DNA of 64,000 nucleotides, from the NCBI GenBank assembly GCA_021613375.1, contig CM038705.1, positions 10,067,095-10,131,094 of the forward strand, in the 5' to 3' direction. Positions within the stretch are counted from its first letter, which is position 1; each line of letters starts with the position of its first letter. Shown piece by piece: positions 11,841 through 23,080 of this stretch. The notes under the pieces are model-generated. The model saw only the letters and a list, made by a program, of their open reading frames with translations. It did no database searches and was not told the DNA's origin. The DNA comes from Megaleporinus macrocephalus. Taxonomy: Eukaryota > Chordata > Actinopteri > Characiformes > Anostomidae. The translations under genes were made by a program, and so were the position numbers.

Positions 11841-11945
11841 AACTATAGGGCAGGTGAGCACACTGGCTCGGGGCGTGAGCAGCCCTATCCACAGTGCCCG
11901 GGGGAGGGTTAGGTGCCTTTCCCCGCCCTCAGCCAAAAACACTGA
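11841..11945 (-). repeat. tRNA-type SINE body fragment, minus orientation
   Basis: The block 'gtgagcacactggctcggg' followed by 'cctatccacagtgcccgg' and 'gggttaggtgcct' is the reverse of the middle of the SINE family at 16421-16641 and 42280-42550. It sits directly at the end of the 82-bp array. Confidence 0.7.
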
Positions 11946-12668
11946 ACTGCAGCTGTTGTTCTTTTGCACACTCATCTGTTATACTGAATAGTTGTGTTCA
12001 GAAAGTAGCAAACTGAAAAGATCCGCTCGTGCTGAATCAGACAAACCAGATCAGTTGACGACTCTAGTCAGTCTATGAAGTCGTTCCCTGAGGCTGTTTC
12101 TAAGCTCAGGTTTTAAGGTGTTACGTCTGAAGATCTACGCTTGTTTGAAACTCAAGTGCAGCCAGAAAGTGCCTCCTGTCAGAAACGACAACAACAACAT
12201 GCTAACTGCAGGGCCCCTGAGGTCCGCTGAGGACACGCCTCGGACTGTAGCCGGACGCTAGCACTCGTTTATCAGTATTTCTTAAAGCGTGATGATGAAA
12301 ACCATCAATCACGCGTCTAAACGAGGAGTCTGACAGGAACGAACCTTCTGAAACCACTCCTGGCCATCAATCACGGAATCACTCATAGCTGGAAAAACAG
12401 GCCTCCGCTCCATACATCATGTGGTGTTTCTAAGAACCCGGAAAAAGTTCAACTCAATTAACTCTCCCTGCTGACGCCGAGCGGCTGACTCGCATAGCAA
12501 TGTTCAAACGGCTCGAAAGGAATAATTTGGGAGGAAAAACATCTAATTCGGACGATTTTCCTCGTATCCCAAGAGCGGCCGATCAAACAAGACATGTTTT
12601 GGTTTCGCTGCTGTCGTTAGCGCTGGAGCTACGAGGCCAACGGAGCTAACGAGTCTAAACGACATACA
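11946..12668. other. Unique GC-richer intronic island
   Basis: Non-repetitive, mixed composition with several short AT-rich binding-site-like cores ('ctcaattaactctccc', 'ggaataatttgggagg'). No frame has recognisable protein features. It may contain conserved non-coding sequence; that is inference. Confidence 0.35.
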
Positions 12669-13815
12669 GTCACTGAACGCTTTACTAGATACACATACCT
12701 TGAGCATGTAGGACCACACTCAAAGACTGCAGCTCATCTGATTCTCTACATGCTTTGTTATCAATAGTCAGGACCTCCACTGATTGAAGGACTAGAGAAT
12801 GGAGTAGTTGGTGGACCTACAAGTTTGGAACCAGCTCAACACACACTGACACACCTCAGTGTCACTGCTGGACTGAGAATAGTTCACCAACCAAAACTAT
12901 CCAGACAACAGTGGATGTGGACCAACAAGTTTGGAATCCACCAACCAAAACTATCCAGCCAACAGTGTCCTGTGGGCAGCGTCCTGTGACTCAGTGTCAC
13001 TGCTGGACTGAGAACAGTCCACCAACCAAAACTATCCAGCCAACAGTGTCCTGTGGGCAGCGTCCTGTGACTCAGTGTCACTGCTGGACTGAGAACAGTC
13101 CACCAACCAAAACTATCCAGCCAACAGTGTCCTGTGACCACAGATGAAGGACCAGAGAATGGAGTATTTGGTGGACCAACAAGTTTGGAACCAGCTCAAC
13201 ACACTCTAACACACCTTAGTGTCACTGCTGGACTGAGAATAGTCCACCAACCAAAACTATCCAGACAACAGTGTCCTGTGGGCAGCGTCCTGTGATCACT
13301 GATGAAGGACCAGAGAATGGAGTAGTTGGTGGACCAACAAGTTTGGAACCAGCTCAACACACTCTAACACACCTCAGTGTCACTGCTGGACTGAGAATAG
13401 TCCACCAACCAAAACTATCCAGACAACAGTGTCCTGTAGACACTGCGACCACCAAAGAAAACAAACTGTGCAGCAACAGATGGACCACCAACTTTACATC
13501 TACAAGGTGGACCAGCAAAGTAGGTGTGTCTAACACCTCACTCCACCAACACTGCTGTGTCTGATCCACTCACTAACACACCATCATCGTGTCAATGTCA
13601 TTGCAGTCCTGAGAATGACCTACCACCCAAATAACACCTGCTCTGTGGTGGTCCTGTGGGGGTCCTGACCATTGAGGAACATGGTAACAAAGTATACAGA
13701 GAATCAGATGGACTACAGTCTGTAAGTGTAGCTCCTATATGGTAAGTGGAGCTGATGAAGTGGACAGTGAGTGTAGATACAAGCAGGTGGAGCTAATGAA
13801 GTGGTCAGTGAGTGA
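12669..13815. mobile_element. Non-autonomous Tc1-type element with tandem inner repeats
   Basis: The left end 'cactgaacgctttactagat' pairs with the right end, whose reverse complement is 'cactgaccacttcattagct'. The interior repeats 'gtcactgctggactgagaa' and 'ccaaccaaaactatccag' at 12941, 13022, 13103 (81-bp period), 13247 and 13405. A second end-like 'gaagtggacagtgagtgta' at 13757 suggests a nested or doubled terminus. Relatives: 31245, 34385, 37385. The superfamily is inferred from terminus resemblance. Confidence 0.65.
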
Positions 13816-13924
13816 TCTCAAATTCTCCTTTCGCAGAGCTAAAGAAGAAAACTAGGGAAACCAAACACAGCGGCTGATCCACGACAGGCTTTTGGACCAA
13901 GACCACCATGAAACCCACCCCCGA

Positions 13925-15346
13925 ATACCAAACCAGAGGAACTGGTATCCAGACCCCTTTACATTTTTCACTCTTTGTTTTATTGCAGCCACCAAAAAAG
14001 TTCATTTTATTTCTCATTAATGTACATTTAGCACCCCGTCTTAACAGATAAAAACAGAAATGTAGATCTTCAGATCCTTTGCTGTGACACTCATACTTAA
14101 CTTGCATGCTGCCCATTTCTTCTGATCCTCCTTGAGATGGTTCTACTCCTTCATTGGAGTCCAGCTGTGTTTAATTCAACTGATTGGACTTGATTAGGAA
14201 AGGCACACACATGTCTATATAAGACCTCACAGCGCATGTCAGAGCAAATGAGAATCATGAGGTTGAAGGAACTGCCCAAGGAGCTCAGAGAATTTCTGCA
14301 GCACTCTAGAGTCCTAAGAGCACAGTGGCCTCCATAATCCTGAAATGGAAGAAGTTTGGGACGACCAGAGCTCTTCCTAAACCGGCCCGTCCAGACAAAC
14401 TATGGGGGAAGAGCCTTGGTGGGAGAGGTAAAGAAGAACCCAAAGATCACTGAGCTCCAGAGATGCAGTAGGGATGTAGAGCAGAGATGGGAGAAAGTTC
14501 CACAAAGTCAACTATCACTGCAGCCCTCCACCAGTCGGGGCTTTATAGCAGCGTGGCCCGATGGAAGCCTCTCCTCAGTGAAAGCCCGCATAGAATTAGC
14601 CAAAAAACACACGAAAGACTCCCAGACTATGAGAAATAAGATTCTCTGGACTGATAAGACGAAGATTGAACCTTTTGGCATTAATTCTAAGCAGTATGTG
14701 TGGAGAAAGCCAGGCCCTGCTCATCACCTGCCCAATACAATCCCAACAGTGAAACATGGTGGTGGCAGCATCATGCTACGGGGGTGTTTTTCAGCTGCAG
14801 GGACAAGGACGACTGGTTGCAGTTGAAGGAAAGATGAATGCAGCCAAGTACAGAGATATCCTGCAAGAAAACCTCTTCCAGAGTGCTTAGGACCTTAGAT
14901 TGGGCCAAAGGTTCACCTTTCAACAAGACAATGACCCTAAGCACACAGCTAAACTAACAAAGGAGTGGCTTCGGAACAACTCTGTGACCATTCTCGACTG
15001 TCCCGGCCAGAGCCCTGACCTAAACCCAATTGAGCATCTGTCCACTAACGTTCATCATCCAACCTGACGCAACTGGAGAGGTTCTGCAAGGAACTATGGC
15101 AGAGGATCCCCGAATCCAGGTGTTGAAAAACTTGTTGCATCATTGCCAAGAAGACCGTGCTAGTGCAAAAGGGTGCTTCTACTCAACACTGAGCAAAGCG
15201 TCTGAATACTTATGACCAAGATGAGGTGCTAAGTGTACATTAATGAGAAATAAAATGAACTTTTTTTGATTTTAGCAAATGGCTGCAATGAAAAAAAGAG
15301 TAAAATTTTTTTAAAGGGGTCTGAATACTTGCCGTACCCACTGTAC
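13925..15346 (+). mobile_element. Tc1/mariner element, near full length, dead transposase
   Basis: Long inverted ends: 'agacccctttacatttttc' and 'gttcattttatttctcatta' on the left mirror the right end at 15200-15346. In between lies a salmonid-like Tc1 transposase on the plus strand. 14356-14826 keeps [40 protein letters not shown] and VKHGGGSIM. 14930-15215 keeps the 'NDPKHT'-like and 'PDLNPIEH' coding blocks in other frames. Several frameshifts and one stop make it non-functional. Confidence 0.9.
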
Positions 15347-15354
15347 CTCCTCAG

Positions 15355-15800
15355 ACGAACTTCTCGTTAAAGTCGACGAGGGGAGCTAATTACTGCGTGG
15401 CATCAGCTTCCGCCGGCGCCATTAAACCTGGATCTGCCAGTTAGCTGGGGCGAAATGCCGCCGTACAAACGTGCGACATCAATGGGACGGAGGGAATTAC
15501 GCAGGAGAGGCTCGATTCCTGCGTGAAGACTGGAGGCACGTAAAACGAGACGAGCTTGAGGAGAGAGGCAACGGCCGGAAGAAAAGAAATGGAAATGAAG
15601 AGAGCAGGTGGGAAGAGGAGGGAGCAGCCAGACGAGAGCGAGTTGGAGAACAAGGGAGAACGAGAAAACACAACCACAACAGCGTCAACGACTCGCTTCC
15701 ACTGACACAAATTAGAGCTAACGCCGAGCTCAGCTCGCTCCTCGCAGTCCTCCAAGGCAGCGGTTTTCGCCTGGCCTTGACTCAAAAACCACATCTGTGA
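15355..15800. other. Unique intronic island, candidate conserved element
   Basis: Contains 'agctaattactgcgtggc' and 'gccattaaacctggatctg' followed by purine-rich DNA. Two opposed frames of 109-117 codons (15441-15800) have low-complexity, arginine/glutamate- or serine-rich products with no domain, so I do not call a gene. Confidence 0.35.
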
Positions 15801-16420
15801 TTTAATATTAAGTCAGAGGGTGGCCAGAGGTGGACCCTCCTGTGAAGCTTGGCCAGCCCCCTGGGACCACCCCCGTCAAACAGCATAAAACTGCCTCTCA
15901 GTTTGATTCCTTTCATAATTCTACTCAATGGCTTCACATCAGCAGCCCGATCCACTCGTTTCCCAACTGTTTGAATGCAGTGGATGTCAAGTGGAAGCGT
16001 CGGCGCCAGCTTCAAAACATTCTGGCCACGTCCCAAATCGCATACCACAGCACTGGATAGTGTATATAACAAAAGGCCACCATCATTACAAGTGTGTTCA
16101 CCAGTATAGACACAGCCTTAGTTGGTACATCACTCTACTGGGCAAGAAATACAAATAATAGTCATACAGTTTGATACTAATGTCAACCTCTACACAATCT
16201 AGGCCTGCACTGAAGTTTAACCTGGCGAGTGACCTAAATTCCTAGACACCTGCTCAGTTACATGGGCTCCATATTTATCAGTTTCCACCTCAGATGGTGC
16301 TGTCGTTACGCTCAGGTGCAGCTAACCCCTGCATAATTTAAGGCGGAATGGAAAATTTTAATGAAAAGCTGTGGAAAAGGAAACGGAGGGTATTGCTGTG
16401 TGGTAGTGACTGTAATCATT
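15801..16420. other. Unique intronic DNA
   Basis: No gene or repeat recognised. Short frames at 15782-16158 are shadows of one another. Confidence 0.4.
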
Positions 16421-16641
16421 ACTGGGCCGCTCGTGGGATGGAGGTTTGGGAACCAGCCCTGTGATCAGAAGGTCGCCGGTTTGATCCCCTAAGCCGACAG
16501 AGCAAGACACCTAACCCCCAACTGCTCCCCGTGGGCTGCCCAACACTCCAGGCAATTGTGCTCACTGCCCCCTAGTGTGTGTGTGTGTATAAGGGGGTGG
16601 GTGTTTCACTGCACAGATGGGTTTCATGTGGAGATCAGATT
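16421..16641 (+). repeat. tRNA-type SINE
   Basis: Contains 'ccctgtgatcagaaggtcg', a box-B-like GGTTTGATCCC at 16478-16488, 'agacacctaacccccaactg' and 'ctcactgccccctagtgtgt', ending near 'cactgcacagatgggtt'. Same family as 41860-42550. Its 3' part is the parent of the 82-bp array. Confidence 0.8.
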
Positions 16642-16775
16642 TTAAATTCATATTCCTGGTTATCAGATCATTTACATTGAGTCAGAGTCCGAGCTGTGCC
16701 AAAATATAACAACTTAAAAGAAAGGAAAACAAGGAAAAAGCTGCTGCTGTGGCTTGTACCATTGAGAACTAGACT

Positions 16776-16776
16776 C

Positions 16777-16806
<30 letters not shown>
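16776..16806. repeat. (AAT)n microsatellite
   Basis: Ten AAT units in a row. Confidence 0.95.
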
Positions 16807-16807
<1 letters not shown>

Positions 16808-16907
16808 TACTGATTTAACCATTACACACATCAGCCCAACTAGCTGGCTGTTGGTGTATATAAAGCTGACTTAAGGCTCACTTTTCCAACTTTTTCCTAC
16901 ATTTTTC

Positions 16908-17290
16908 TAGGGCTGTGTATTGGCAAGAACCTAGTGATACAACACGTATCGTGATACAGTGGTCTCGATTCAATATATCACGATATATTACGATACTGCA
17001 AGAAAAGTAATATAATGCGATCTTTTAAATCCTACTATTAAAAACACCACTATATAAAGAGGTTTGCCAGTGATTACAATAGCATTGCGCCCTTGTGCTG
17101 CTTGTTATTGTTGGAGTAGAGATAAAAATGGATTACAACACTGCCATCTAGTGGTCAGAGGTTTAAACACAACACACACTGATTCACTGTCTGCCAGGAA
17201 TCTGTGCATCGATACCGTGTTTTTAAGAATCGATACAGTATCACTAAACATAATATCTCGATATTCTATATTTCAATATTTACAATATTT
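16908..17290 (+). mobile_element. hAT-type MITE-C, copy 1
   Basis: Begins TAGGGCTGTGTATTGGCAAG and carries 'gcgcccttgtgctgcttg' and 'ctgccatctagtggtcag'. The right end is eroded ('ctcgatattctatatttc'). Its end is less than 100 bp from the exon A donor. The copies at 53220-53606 and 63637-64000 define the family. Confidence 0.75.
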
Positions 17291-17376
17291 TCTTTTCGAT
17301 CAGATGGATTTGAGCACCTGTAAACCGTGTAAACTGTAGGCATTTTAAGAGCTTGTAAAAGTACTCCCCGACCCAC

Positions 17377-17673
17377 CTTGTTGAGGGCTCCTATGCTTCG
17401 CGAGGAGGCGTCGGTGAAGAGCTTGCTGTGGAGGAGCATGACGCGAGCGATGAGGTAGAGTCGGAGGAACATGGGCACAGACAGCACCATGTCCAGGTCT
17501 GCCTCCGCCTGCGAGGGGATGTAGGTGAAGGCCAGGCGCGCGCGCCACACGAACTTGAAGTCGCCCGGCACCGGGTGCACGGCCGACACCAGCAGCTCCA
17601 GCGCGATCAGCAGCACCCGCTCCATCGTCATGGCGATGCGCCAGTCATCCGCCCCGTTGTCGATGACGAAGAG
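17377..17673 (-). CDS. kcnn1: SK potassium channel exon A (S2-S4 segments)
   Basis: A 297-bp, 99-codon exon on the minus strand. The acceptor is CCCCCCCCATTTCCAG just above 17673, and the donor is GTGGGT after AACAAG at 17377; both boundaries are phase 0. Residues 1-14 read [14 protein letters not shown], an SK signature. About 17-35 is S2 ([15 protein letters not shown]). HPVPG follows, then ARLAFTY. About 45-75 covers S3-S4 ([20 protein letters not shown]), then [18 protein letters not shown], which is near-invariant in the family. HPVPG, ARLAFTY, AEAD and the ERV..LI.LEL pattern favour KCNN1 over KCNN2/3, from memory. Teleosts have kcnn1a and kcnn1b; I cannot say which this is. The exon is intact with no stop, so it looks functional. 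GC content is far above the surrounding intron. Confidence 0.95.
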
Positions 17674-17816
17674 CTGGAAATGGGGGGGGGAGAACAGGAC
17701 GGTTAGCTGAAACTGTTTAGGTGATGTTCACAACAAACGGGGTTATGTTATGTTCCAGCAGCCAGAGAATGAGCATATTACGACCAATGAGAAGCGCCAA
17801 CAGGTACGCTGCTACG

Positions 17817-18037
17817 AGGAACTGTCCAAAGAAAAAAATTTATCTCAAATTTGGTCGATTTTTTTTTCATGCGTCATTTGAACCCAACGGCTGCCGTTTA
17901 CCACGTGTGAAAGGTTCGTGACAAATGGACCAATAGAAGAGGTCCAAAATCACTTTTTCAAAATTCTGGTTTCATAGACTTACATTGACAGTAAAGACTG
18001 TTTTTGGCCTCTCCTGTAAAGTTGCTATTTTGGAGAT
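17817..18037 (+). mobile_element. MITE-A copy
   Basis: From 'gaactgtccaaagaaaaaaa' through 'aatggaccaatagaagagg' and 'tagacttacattgac' to 'ctctcctgtaaagttgc'. Right end lost in a T-rich stretch at 18040-18070. Lies within 150 bp upstream of exon A's acceptor. Confidence 0.7.
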
Positions 18038-18238
18038 GCTTTTTTTTTATTTATTTATTTTTTTTATTTGGTTCTTGGATACACCAACCACACGGGGAAG
18101 GGAACAAAGACCCTGAGAATGCAACCCCTTTTGTTCTTTGCTATACTAAAAATGTCACATTCAAGTTTATTTGACATTTGCAGATCATGTCAGGACTTAC
18201 ATGCATTGAAATGTATATAATATTATATATATATATAT

Positions 18239-18450
18239 TCATTGGTCAGCGACGATATATATATATATAAACATATCGTCGCTGACCAATGAAAAACGTG
18301 TATCTCCACTTTTGTTGTTTTGAGTTTTCTACATTATTTGAACACGCCAATGGTCGTCTACATTGTGTAAAAATTTCATAATGAATGGACCAATAGAAGT
18401 GCTCCAAAACAGCTTGGAGAACATTTAGGTTCCATTGAAAGTAAAGTATG

Positions 18451-18485
<35 letters not shown>
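18239..18485 (+). mobile_element. MITE-A copy preceded by its own terminus inverted
   Basis: 'cattggtcagcgacgatat' at 18240-18258 and 'atatcgtcgctgaccaatg' at 18273-18291 form a perfect 19-bp inverted repeat around a 14-bp AT-rich centre. The second arm is the left end of a MITE-A that continues to about 18455 and ends in an AT run (18454-18492). Confidence 0.8.
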
Positions 18486-18490
<5 letters not shown>

Positions 18491-19008
18491 TACACTACCA
18501 CTCAAAAGTTTCACAGTGAAATGTTCTTGTTTTCAATGGAGTATCTTCTTCCTTAACACAACAATGGACTGACGGGTCTCTAAAGAAAGTTGTTTCTTTC
18601 TGGTCATTGTGAGCCGGTCAGCAAGCCATCAACTGCTGAAGTTTCAGATACTAAACTAACCTAGAATGTTGTTCCCTTTTATACTCACTTATTAGTAGAA
18701 TGTTTTTCAGCTGTGCTTCACAATTGAGCAAGAGTGTCCTAACAACCAATTAACCCAATAACATCCTTAACTTGGATTGGCGGCCGTACCAGGAGATTTA
18801 GACAGAGGACTGAGAATTACTGATAATAGGACTATATGCAAAATAAGCCTCTATACAAAAATAGACTTTAATACAAACATTTTTATTCTTTAAAAATCAT
18901 CTGATACACTTACAATAATTGTGAAATGGACAATATTGTTTGTGAATTGCATGAAAATTGCTTGAAATGAAATTCTAAAGTGATCCTAAACTTTTGAGCA
19001 GTAGTGTA
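18491..19008 (+). mobile_element. Tc1-type MITE-B, copy 2
   Basis: Left end 'tacactaccactcaaaagtt', right end 'cttttgagcagtagtgta'. The interior matches 3534-4055 with scattered differences and a short deletion near the left end (the 'tgggatca' stretch is missing). Confidence 0.85.
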
Positions 19009-19010
19009 TA

Positions 19011-19206
19011 TATACAGCATGGCAGTCCAATAAAAAACATGTATCTCCATTTTTATTGATTTTTAGGTTTTCTACATCATTTGAATCTGACAGCTGCCCT
19101 TTACATTGAGTAAACATTTCATGATGAATGGACCAATAGAAATGCTCCTAAATCACTTGGGAAAGAACCTGGTTGAGGCTGTTTTTGGCCTCTACTGTAA
19201 AGTTAC

Positions 19207-19301
<95 letters not shown>

Positions 19302-19490
19302 GAACACACCAATGGTTGTTTATATTGTGTTTATATTGTGGGATGAATGGACCAATAGAGGTGCTCCAAAATAGCTTGGAAAAAATTCTGGTTTCATTGA
19401 CTTACATTAAAGTAAAGTATGTTTTTGGTCTCTCCTGTAAAGTTGCAATTTCGGAGACACTTGTTTTTCATTGGACAGCGACTATATACA
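19011..19490 (+). mobile_element. Two MITE-A pieces around a long (AT)n tract
   Basis: The first piece (19025-19208) runs from 'cagtccaataaaaaacatg' to 'gtaaagttactac'. Then 90 bp of AT (19209-19298). The second piece (19299-19487) restarts inside the family at 'tttgaacacaccaatgg' and ends 'cattggacagcgactata'. The tract therefore sits inside MITE-A sequence, either between two copies or within one expanded copy. Confidence 0.75.
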
Positions 19491-20447
19491 ATAAAATAAA
19501 CCAGGATAACAAAGGAATATACAAAAAATATACACAAGCTCATAGAGCGAACAGAACTAACAACTGGGTTCATGTTCGAAGGCTTTCCTGGTGATGAAGA
19601 CATTAAGTGCAAAACTCATTCAGTACAAGTTTATTCAAAGAACTGGTGGAGTTTTTGTAAGTGCTCAGAAAAGATGAGGTTCAGAAGGATAAAAATCGGT
19701 ACCGTAACTGATAAATAATGTAAAAACATCCAAACCAGATTAAATCAAGCTAAGGTAACCAAGGAGAAAGGTCTCGGTCTATAGAAGCTAGGTTTCTGCT
19801 TTCATGTGTTAAGCCAGATAAAAAACGAGGCCCGAGTGCGGTTCTTCTATTCTCTCCCTTCAGTGTCTTCTCTTAGTCCCAGCAGCGCCGAGCCCACCGA
19901 GCAACAAAGCATAAAGCTGAGGTAACACTGGAGCTGCTCTTGCCATGTGTCAAGCCCTTGTAGATATTCAAACGCTCGACGTTCAAGCGAGGCCGCATGG
20001 TATCTCTGCAGGTACCTACGGGGACCAAGCTGTCCTGTACAATATCTTTCTAGCTGCCGTCCTGCCAGGAGTTGACCTGGAAAACTTACGTAATCCTCTG
20101 CTTTTGCCTCAGAGTGACCTTTCAGCCCCGAACAGAACCTCTGCAGACTCATAAATCAGCCCGTACGTGATTAAACATCACTGATTACATGTTAATCCAA
20201 AGCATCAGCTTCTTACAACACCAGAACCCACCATATCCACCACCTACTACACAGGTGTCGCAGTGTAGGCACAGCACACTCTTATGCACCAAACTAGGGT
20301 TGCCAAACGTCCCGTAAATAAAGAAGCCCTGTCTTGTAGACGTGTCTTGTATTGAACTGATATGGGACGAGCAAATCAGTTCAGTGTAAAGACTAATACA
20401 GGCTGGTTTGTATGAGGCGAGAACTGTTCTCCAACATCACCGTACAA
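19491..20447. other. No gene recognised
   Basis: Mixed DNA. A minus-strand frame at 19847-20152 (101 codons) overlaps a plus frame and has no recognisable domain. Not called. Confidence 0.35.
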
Positions 20448-20651
20448 AGTTACAATTTCTTCAATTTTTATAACACAGCAGCTGCCATTTATGTTCAAGT
20501 TTATGATGAATGGACCAATGGAAACGCTCCAAAATCACTTATAATAATTCTGGTTCCATAGACTCACATAGAAAGTAAAGACCGTGTTCGTCCTCTCCTG
20601 CAAAGTTGCCATATTGCAGATACCTGTTTTTTTTAAACAGCGACGATATAC
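20448..20651 (+). mobile_element. MITE-A copy, left-truncated
   Basis: Keeps 'gatgaatggaccaatggaaa', 'tggttccatagactcacat', 'ctctcctgcaaagttgcc' and the right end 'aaacagcgacgatata'. Confidence 0.75.
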
Positions 20652-20779
20652 TTCACTCAAGTCTTACTGCACTTACTTTTATAAGCTTACTTTTAAAATT
20701 AATTTTCTTTATACTTTTATATCCTTGGTTTTAATTATAAAATTAAATGAATGAAATTAGTAATTAATTTCAATTAAAA

Positions 20780-21270
20780 ACTTTTCCTTAAACGCTTGTA
20801 TTATTTTTATGTTATGCACTTTATCTCTTTGGGTTTAATGTCATGTTCTTATTTTTTAAACTCAATTTATTTTTTTCCCTTAAATGCTTGTATTATTTTT
20901 ATGTTAAGCACTTTATCTCTTTGGTTTTAACGTCATGTTCTTAATTTTTTTCAATTCAATATAATTTTTTTCCCTTAAATGCTTGTATTATTTTTATGTT
21001 AAACACCTTATATCTTTGGTTTTAACGTCATGTTCTTAATTTTTAAATTCGATATAATTTTTTTGCCCTTAAATGCTTGTATTATTTTTATGTTAAACAC
21101 TTTATATCTTTGGTTTTAACATCATCTTCTTAATTTTTAAATTCAATTTAATTTTTTTTTCTTAAATGCTTGTATTATTTTTATGTTATGCACTTTATCT
21201 CTTTGGGTTTAACGTCATGTTCTTAATTTTTTAATTCAATTTTAAATTTAGCATTAAATACTTGTATTAT
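20780..21270. repeat. AT-rich tandem repeat, about 93-bp period, five copies
   Basis: 'gcttgtattatttttatg' recurs at about 20794, 20886, 20981, 21075 and 21168 with a degenerate sixth at 21260. Each unit also has 'ctttatctctttggttttaa' and 'gtcatgttcttaattttt'. Confidence 0.85.
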
Positions 21271-21351
21271 TGTATTATATGTGAAATTAGTTTTGAGCTG
21301 TATTTTAAATGTATGAAAATAAGCTATATAAATAAAGCTTATTATTTAAAC

Positions 21352-21397
<46 letters not shown>

Positions 21398-21415
21398 ATT
21401 ATTAATATTATTAAG
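21352..21415. repeat. (TTA)n microsatellite
   Basis: About 60 bp of TTA units, slightly degenerate at the right end. Confidence 0.95.
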
Positions 21416-22500
21416 AATATCCACAAGGGCTCAATTTGGCTTTTGTCAGTGGGTGTTAATGCAAACCAGCTGGATTTCAAGATTCAAGATTCAGGATTCC
21501 GAAGTTACTCTAGACTCCGAAATGAGCCGGGACAAAGAAGGCGGGGCTAAAAGGCTGGTGCTGCTCTATAAGCTAACGTTCACAACAACTAAGCTCATGT
21601 GTAACGAGTCTGACGGCGATTCTGACCACCTGAAGTCGCCGGACAAGATTGAATAGTTAAGCATATAAGATCTCAGTGTTGAACCTGAACTCCATTCCGA
21701 CTGGGCTGGGAAATACAAAGCGCTCCAGCTGTCGCAGCCTTGGTAAGACCTGGATGTGGCGGCTCGTGGCCCTCCAGGTCAGAGCCTCGGATTTTACCGC
21801 ACCTAATCTAAGTCCCGGATGAGGAAAGGAGAAAAAAAAAATAATGGGGGCCCGCTTACATAAACACCCTCGGAGCCAAATCATCCATTACATGTTTAAT
21901 GGAGACTTCAAGATCGGGAATTAATAATTCAATTGGACTAATCAAAATACTCATTAAACGGTGCTTATGAAATTAGAAAAGGGGAACACTAAAGCATGTT
22001 CTGGGTGCTAGCAGTGGCACTGAAAGTAAAACAGATTGATGAGAACATGCTGTCGGGGCCTTTTTCATCATCCTGCAGAAGCCAAACAGGCAGACGAATA
22101 TGCAAACATAATTCTCTTATTGTAATGTGCTGAGACAGTTATAGTACAGTCTCTCTCTCTTTTGGCTTTCTCGCTCTGTCTCTCTCGTTTCTTCTCGGTT
22201 CGGCTGCGTCTCGGGGTCAGAGGCTGTCTCCGCGCGCGGAACAGGAAGCTGACTGTGTGGGTCGCGGCTGCAGCGGCGTTTAAGGGTAATTGCGAGCGGT
22301 AGAGTGGTTTGTTTAGCTGATGTGCGGAGAGCGAGAGGGTTTTTCCCTTCCGCCTCCTGACACTCGCTCAGCCACAGAAATGCTAATGATTCTGGGGGAG
22401 TCCTGAGAGGACGGACGGGGCTGATTTCCATAGAGACGTACAGTACTGGGATTCGCGTCCTGTTGCCTGTGTGTTTGTGAGCCGGTTGTGTATCAACGTG
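21416..22500. other. Large unique island, candidate conserved non-coding DNA
   Basis: About 1.1 kb of non-repetitive sequence. 21890-22110 is rich in homeodomain- and POU-like cores ('gggaattaataattcaattg', 'tatgcaaacataattctc'). 22140-22380 is GC-rich with CpGs. The minus frame through 22117-22581 reads into the CA repeat and lacks a domain. I see no exon with splice sites. Confidence 0.35.
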
Positions 22501-22504
22501 TGCA

Positions 22505-22506
22505 CA

Positions 22507-22542
<36 letters not shown>

Positions 22543-22586
22543 TACAGACACACACACACACACACACACATACAGACACACACATG
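22505..22586. repeat. (CA)n microsatellite
   Basis: CA dinucleotides with CATA/CAGA interruptions. Confidence 0.95.
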
Positions 22587-22674
22587 CGTCTCAACAGGTC
22601 TCAGTGGCATGTAGGTGGGGGGCAGCTCATCACTTCACTCAGCATGACTACCTGATCAAAATGTTATATGTTCT

Positions 22675-22746
<72 letters not shown>

Positions 22747-22813
22747 TGTGTGTATGTGTGAGTGAATGAGTGTGTTTGTGTGTGTGAGTGTGTTTGTGTG
22801 TGAGTGTGTTTGT

Positions 22814-22858
<45 letters not shown>

Positions 22859-22872
22859 AGTGTGTGTGTGCA
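22675..22872. repeat. (TG)n microsatellite
   Basis: About 200 bp of TG with TGAG and TTTG interruptions in repeating sub-blocks. Confidence 0.95.
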
Positions 22873-22979
22873 TGGGTTTGGTATGGGGGGGTGCTGTTGG
22901 GGGGCTGGCACTGTACATGTCATACGGCCGTAAAATGTGTGTGTTTTTTTCTGGAAAAGCCAGCCTCGTCATGGTGACT

Positions 22980-22993
22980 GTTGCCTAGGCAAC
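22980..22993. promoter_or_regulatory. Perfect RFX-type X-box palindrome
   Basis: GTTGCCTAGGCAAC, a perfect 14-bp palindrome with the same half-sites as the one at 6872. It lies in a short unique segment (22890-23030) between microsatellites. Confidence 0.5.
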
Positions 22994-23030
22994 AACATCA
23001 AAGACCAGCCAAGCTTAATTAGGGTCCCCA

Positions 23031-23047
23031 GTGAGAGAGAGAATGAC

Positions 23048-23080
<33 letters not shown>

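Larger units (their letters stand above)
7294..17376 (-). other. kcnn intron between exons A and B (10.1 kb)
   Basis: Bounded by a GTGGGT donor at 17376-17371 and a CTCACTAG acceptor at 7301-7294, both phase 0. Contents in plus order are unique DNA, a hAT element, an 82-bp array, unique DNA, two Tc1-type elements, unique DNA, a tRNA-type SINE and a second hAT-type element. No further exon was recognised inside it. Confidence 0.85.

Noticed and set aside
15441..15800. Opposed 109- and 117-codon frames
   Set aside because: Purine-rich composition explains both; no domain.
19847..20152. 101-codon minus-strand frame
   Set aside because: No recognisable domain, an overlapping plus frame, and no splice context linking it to kcnn.
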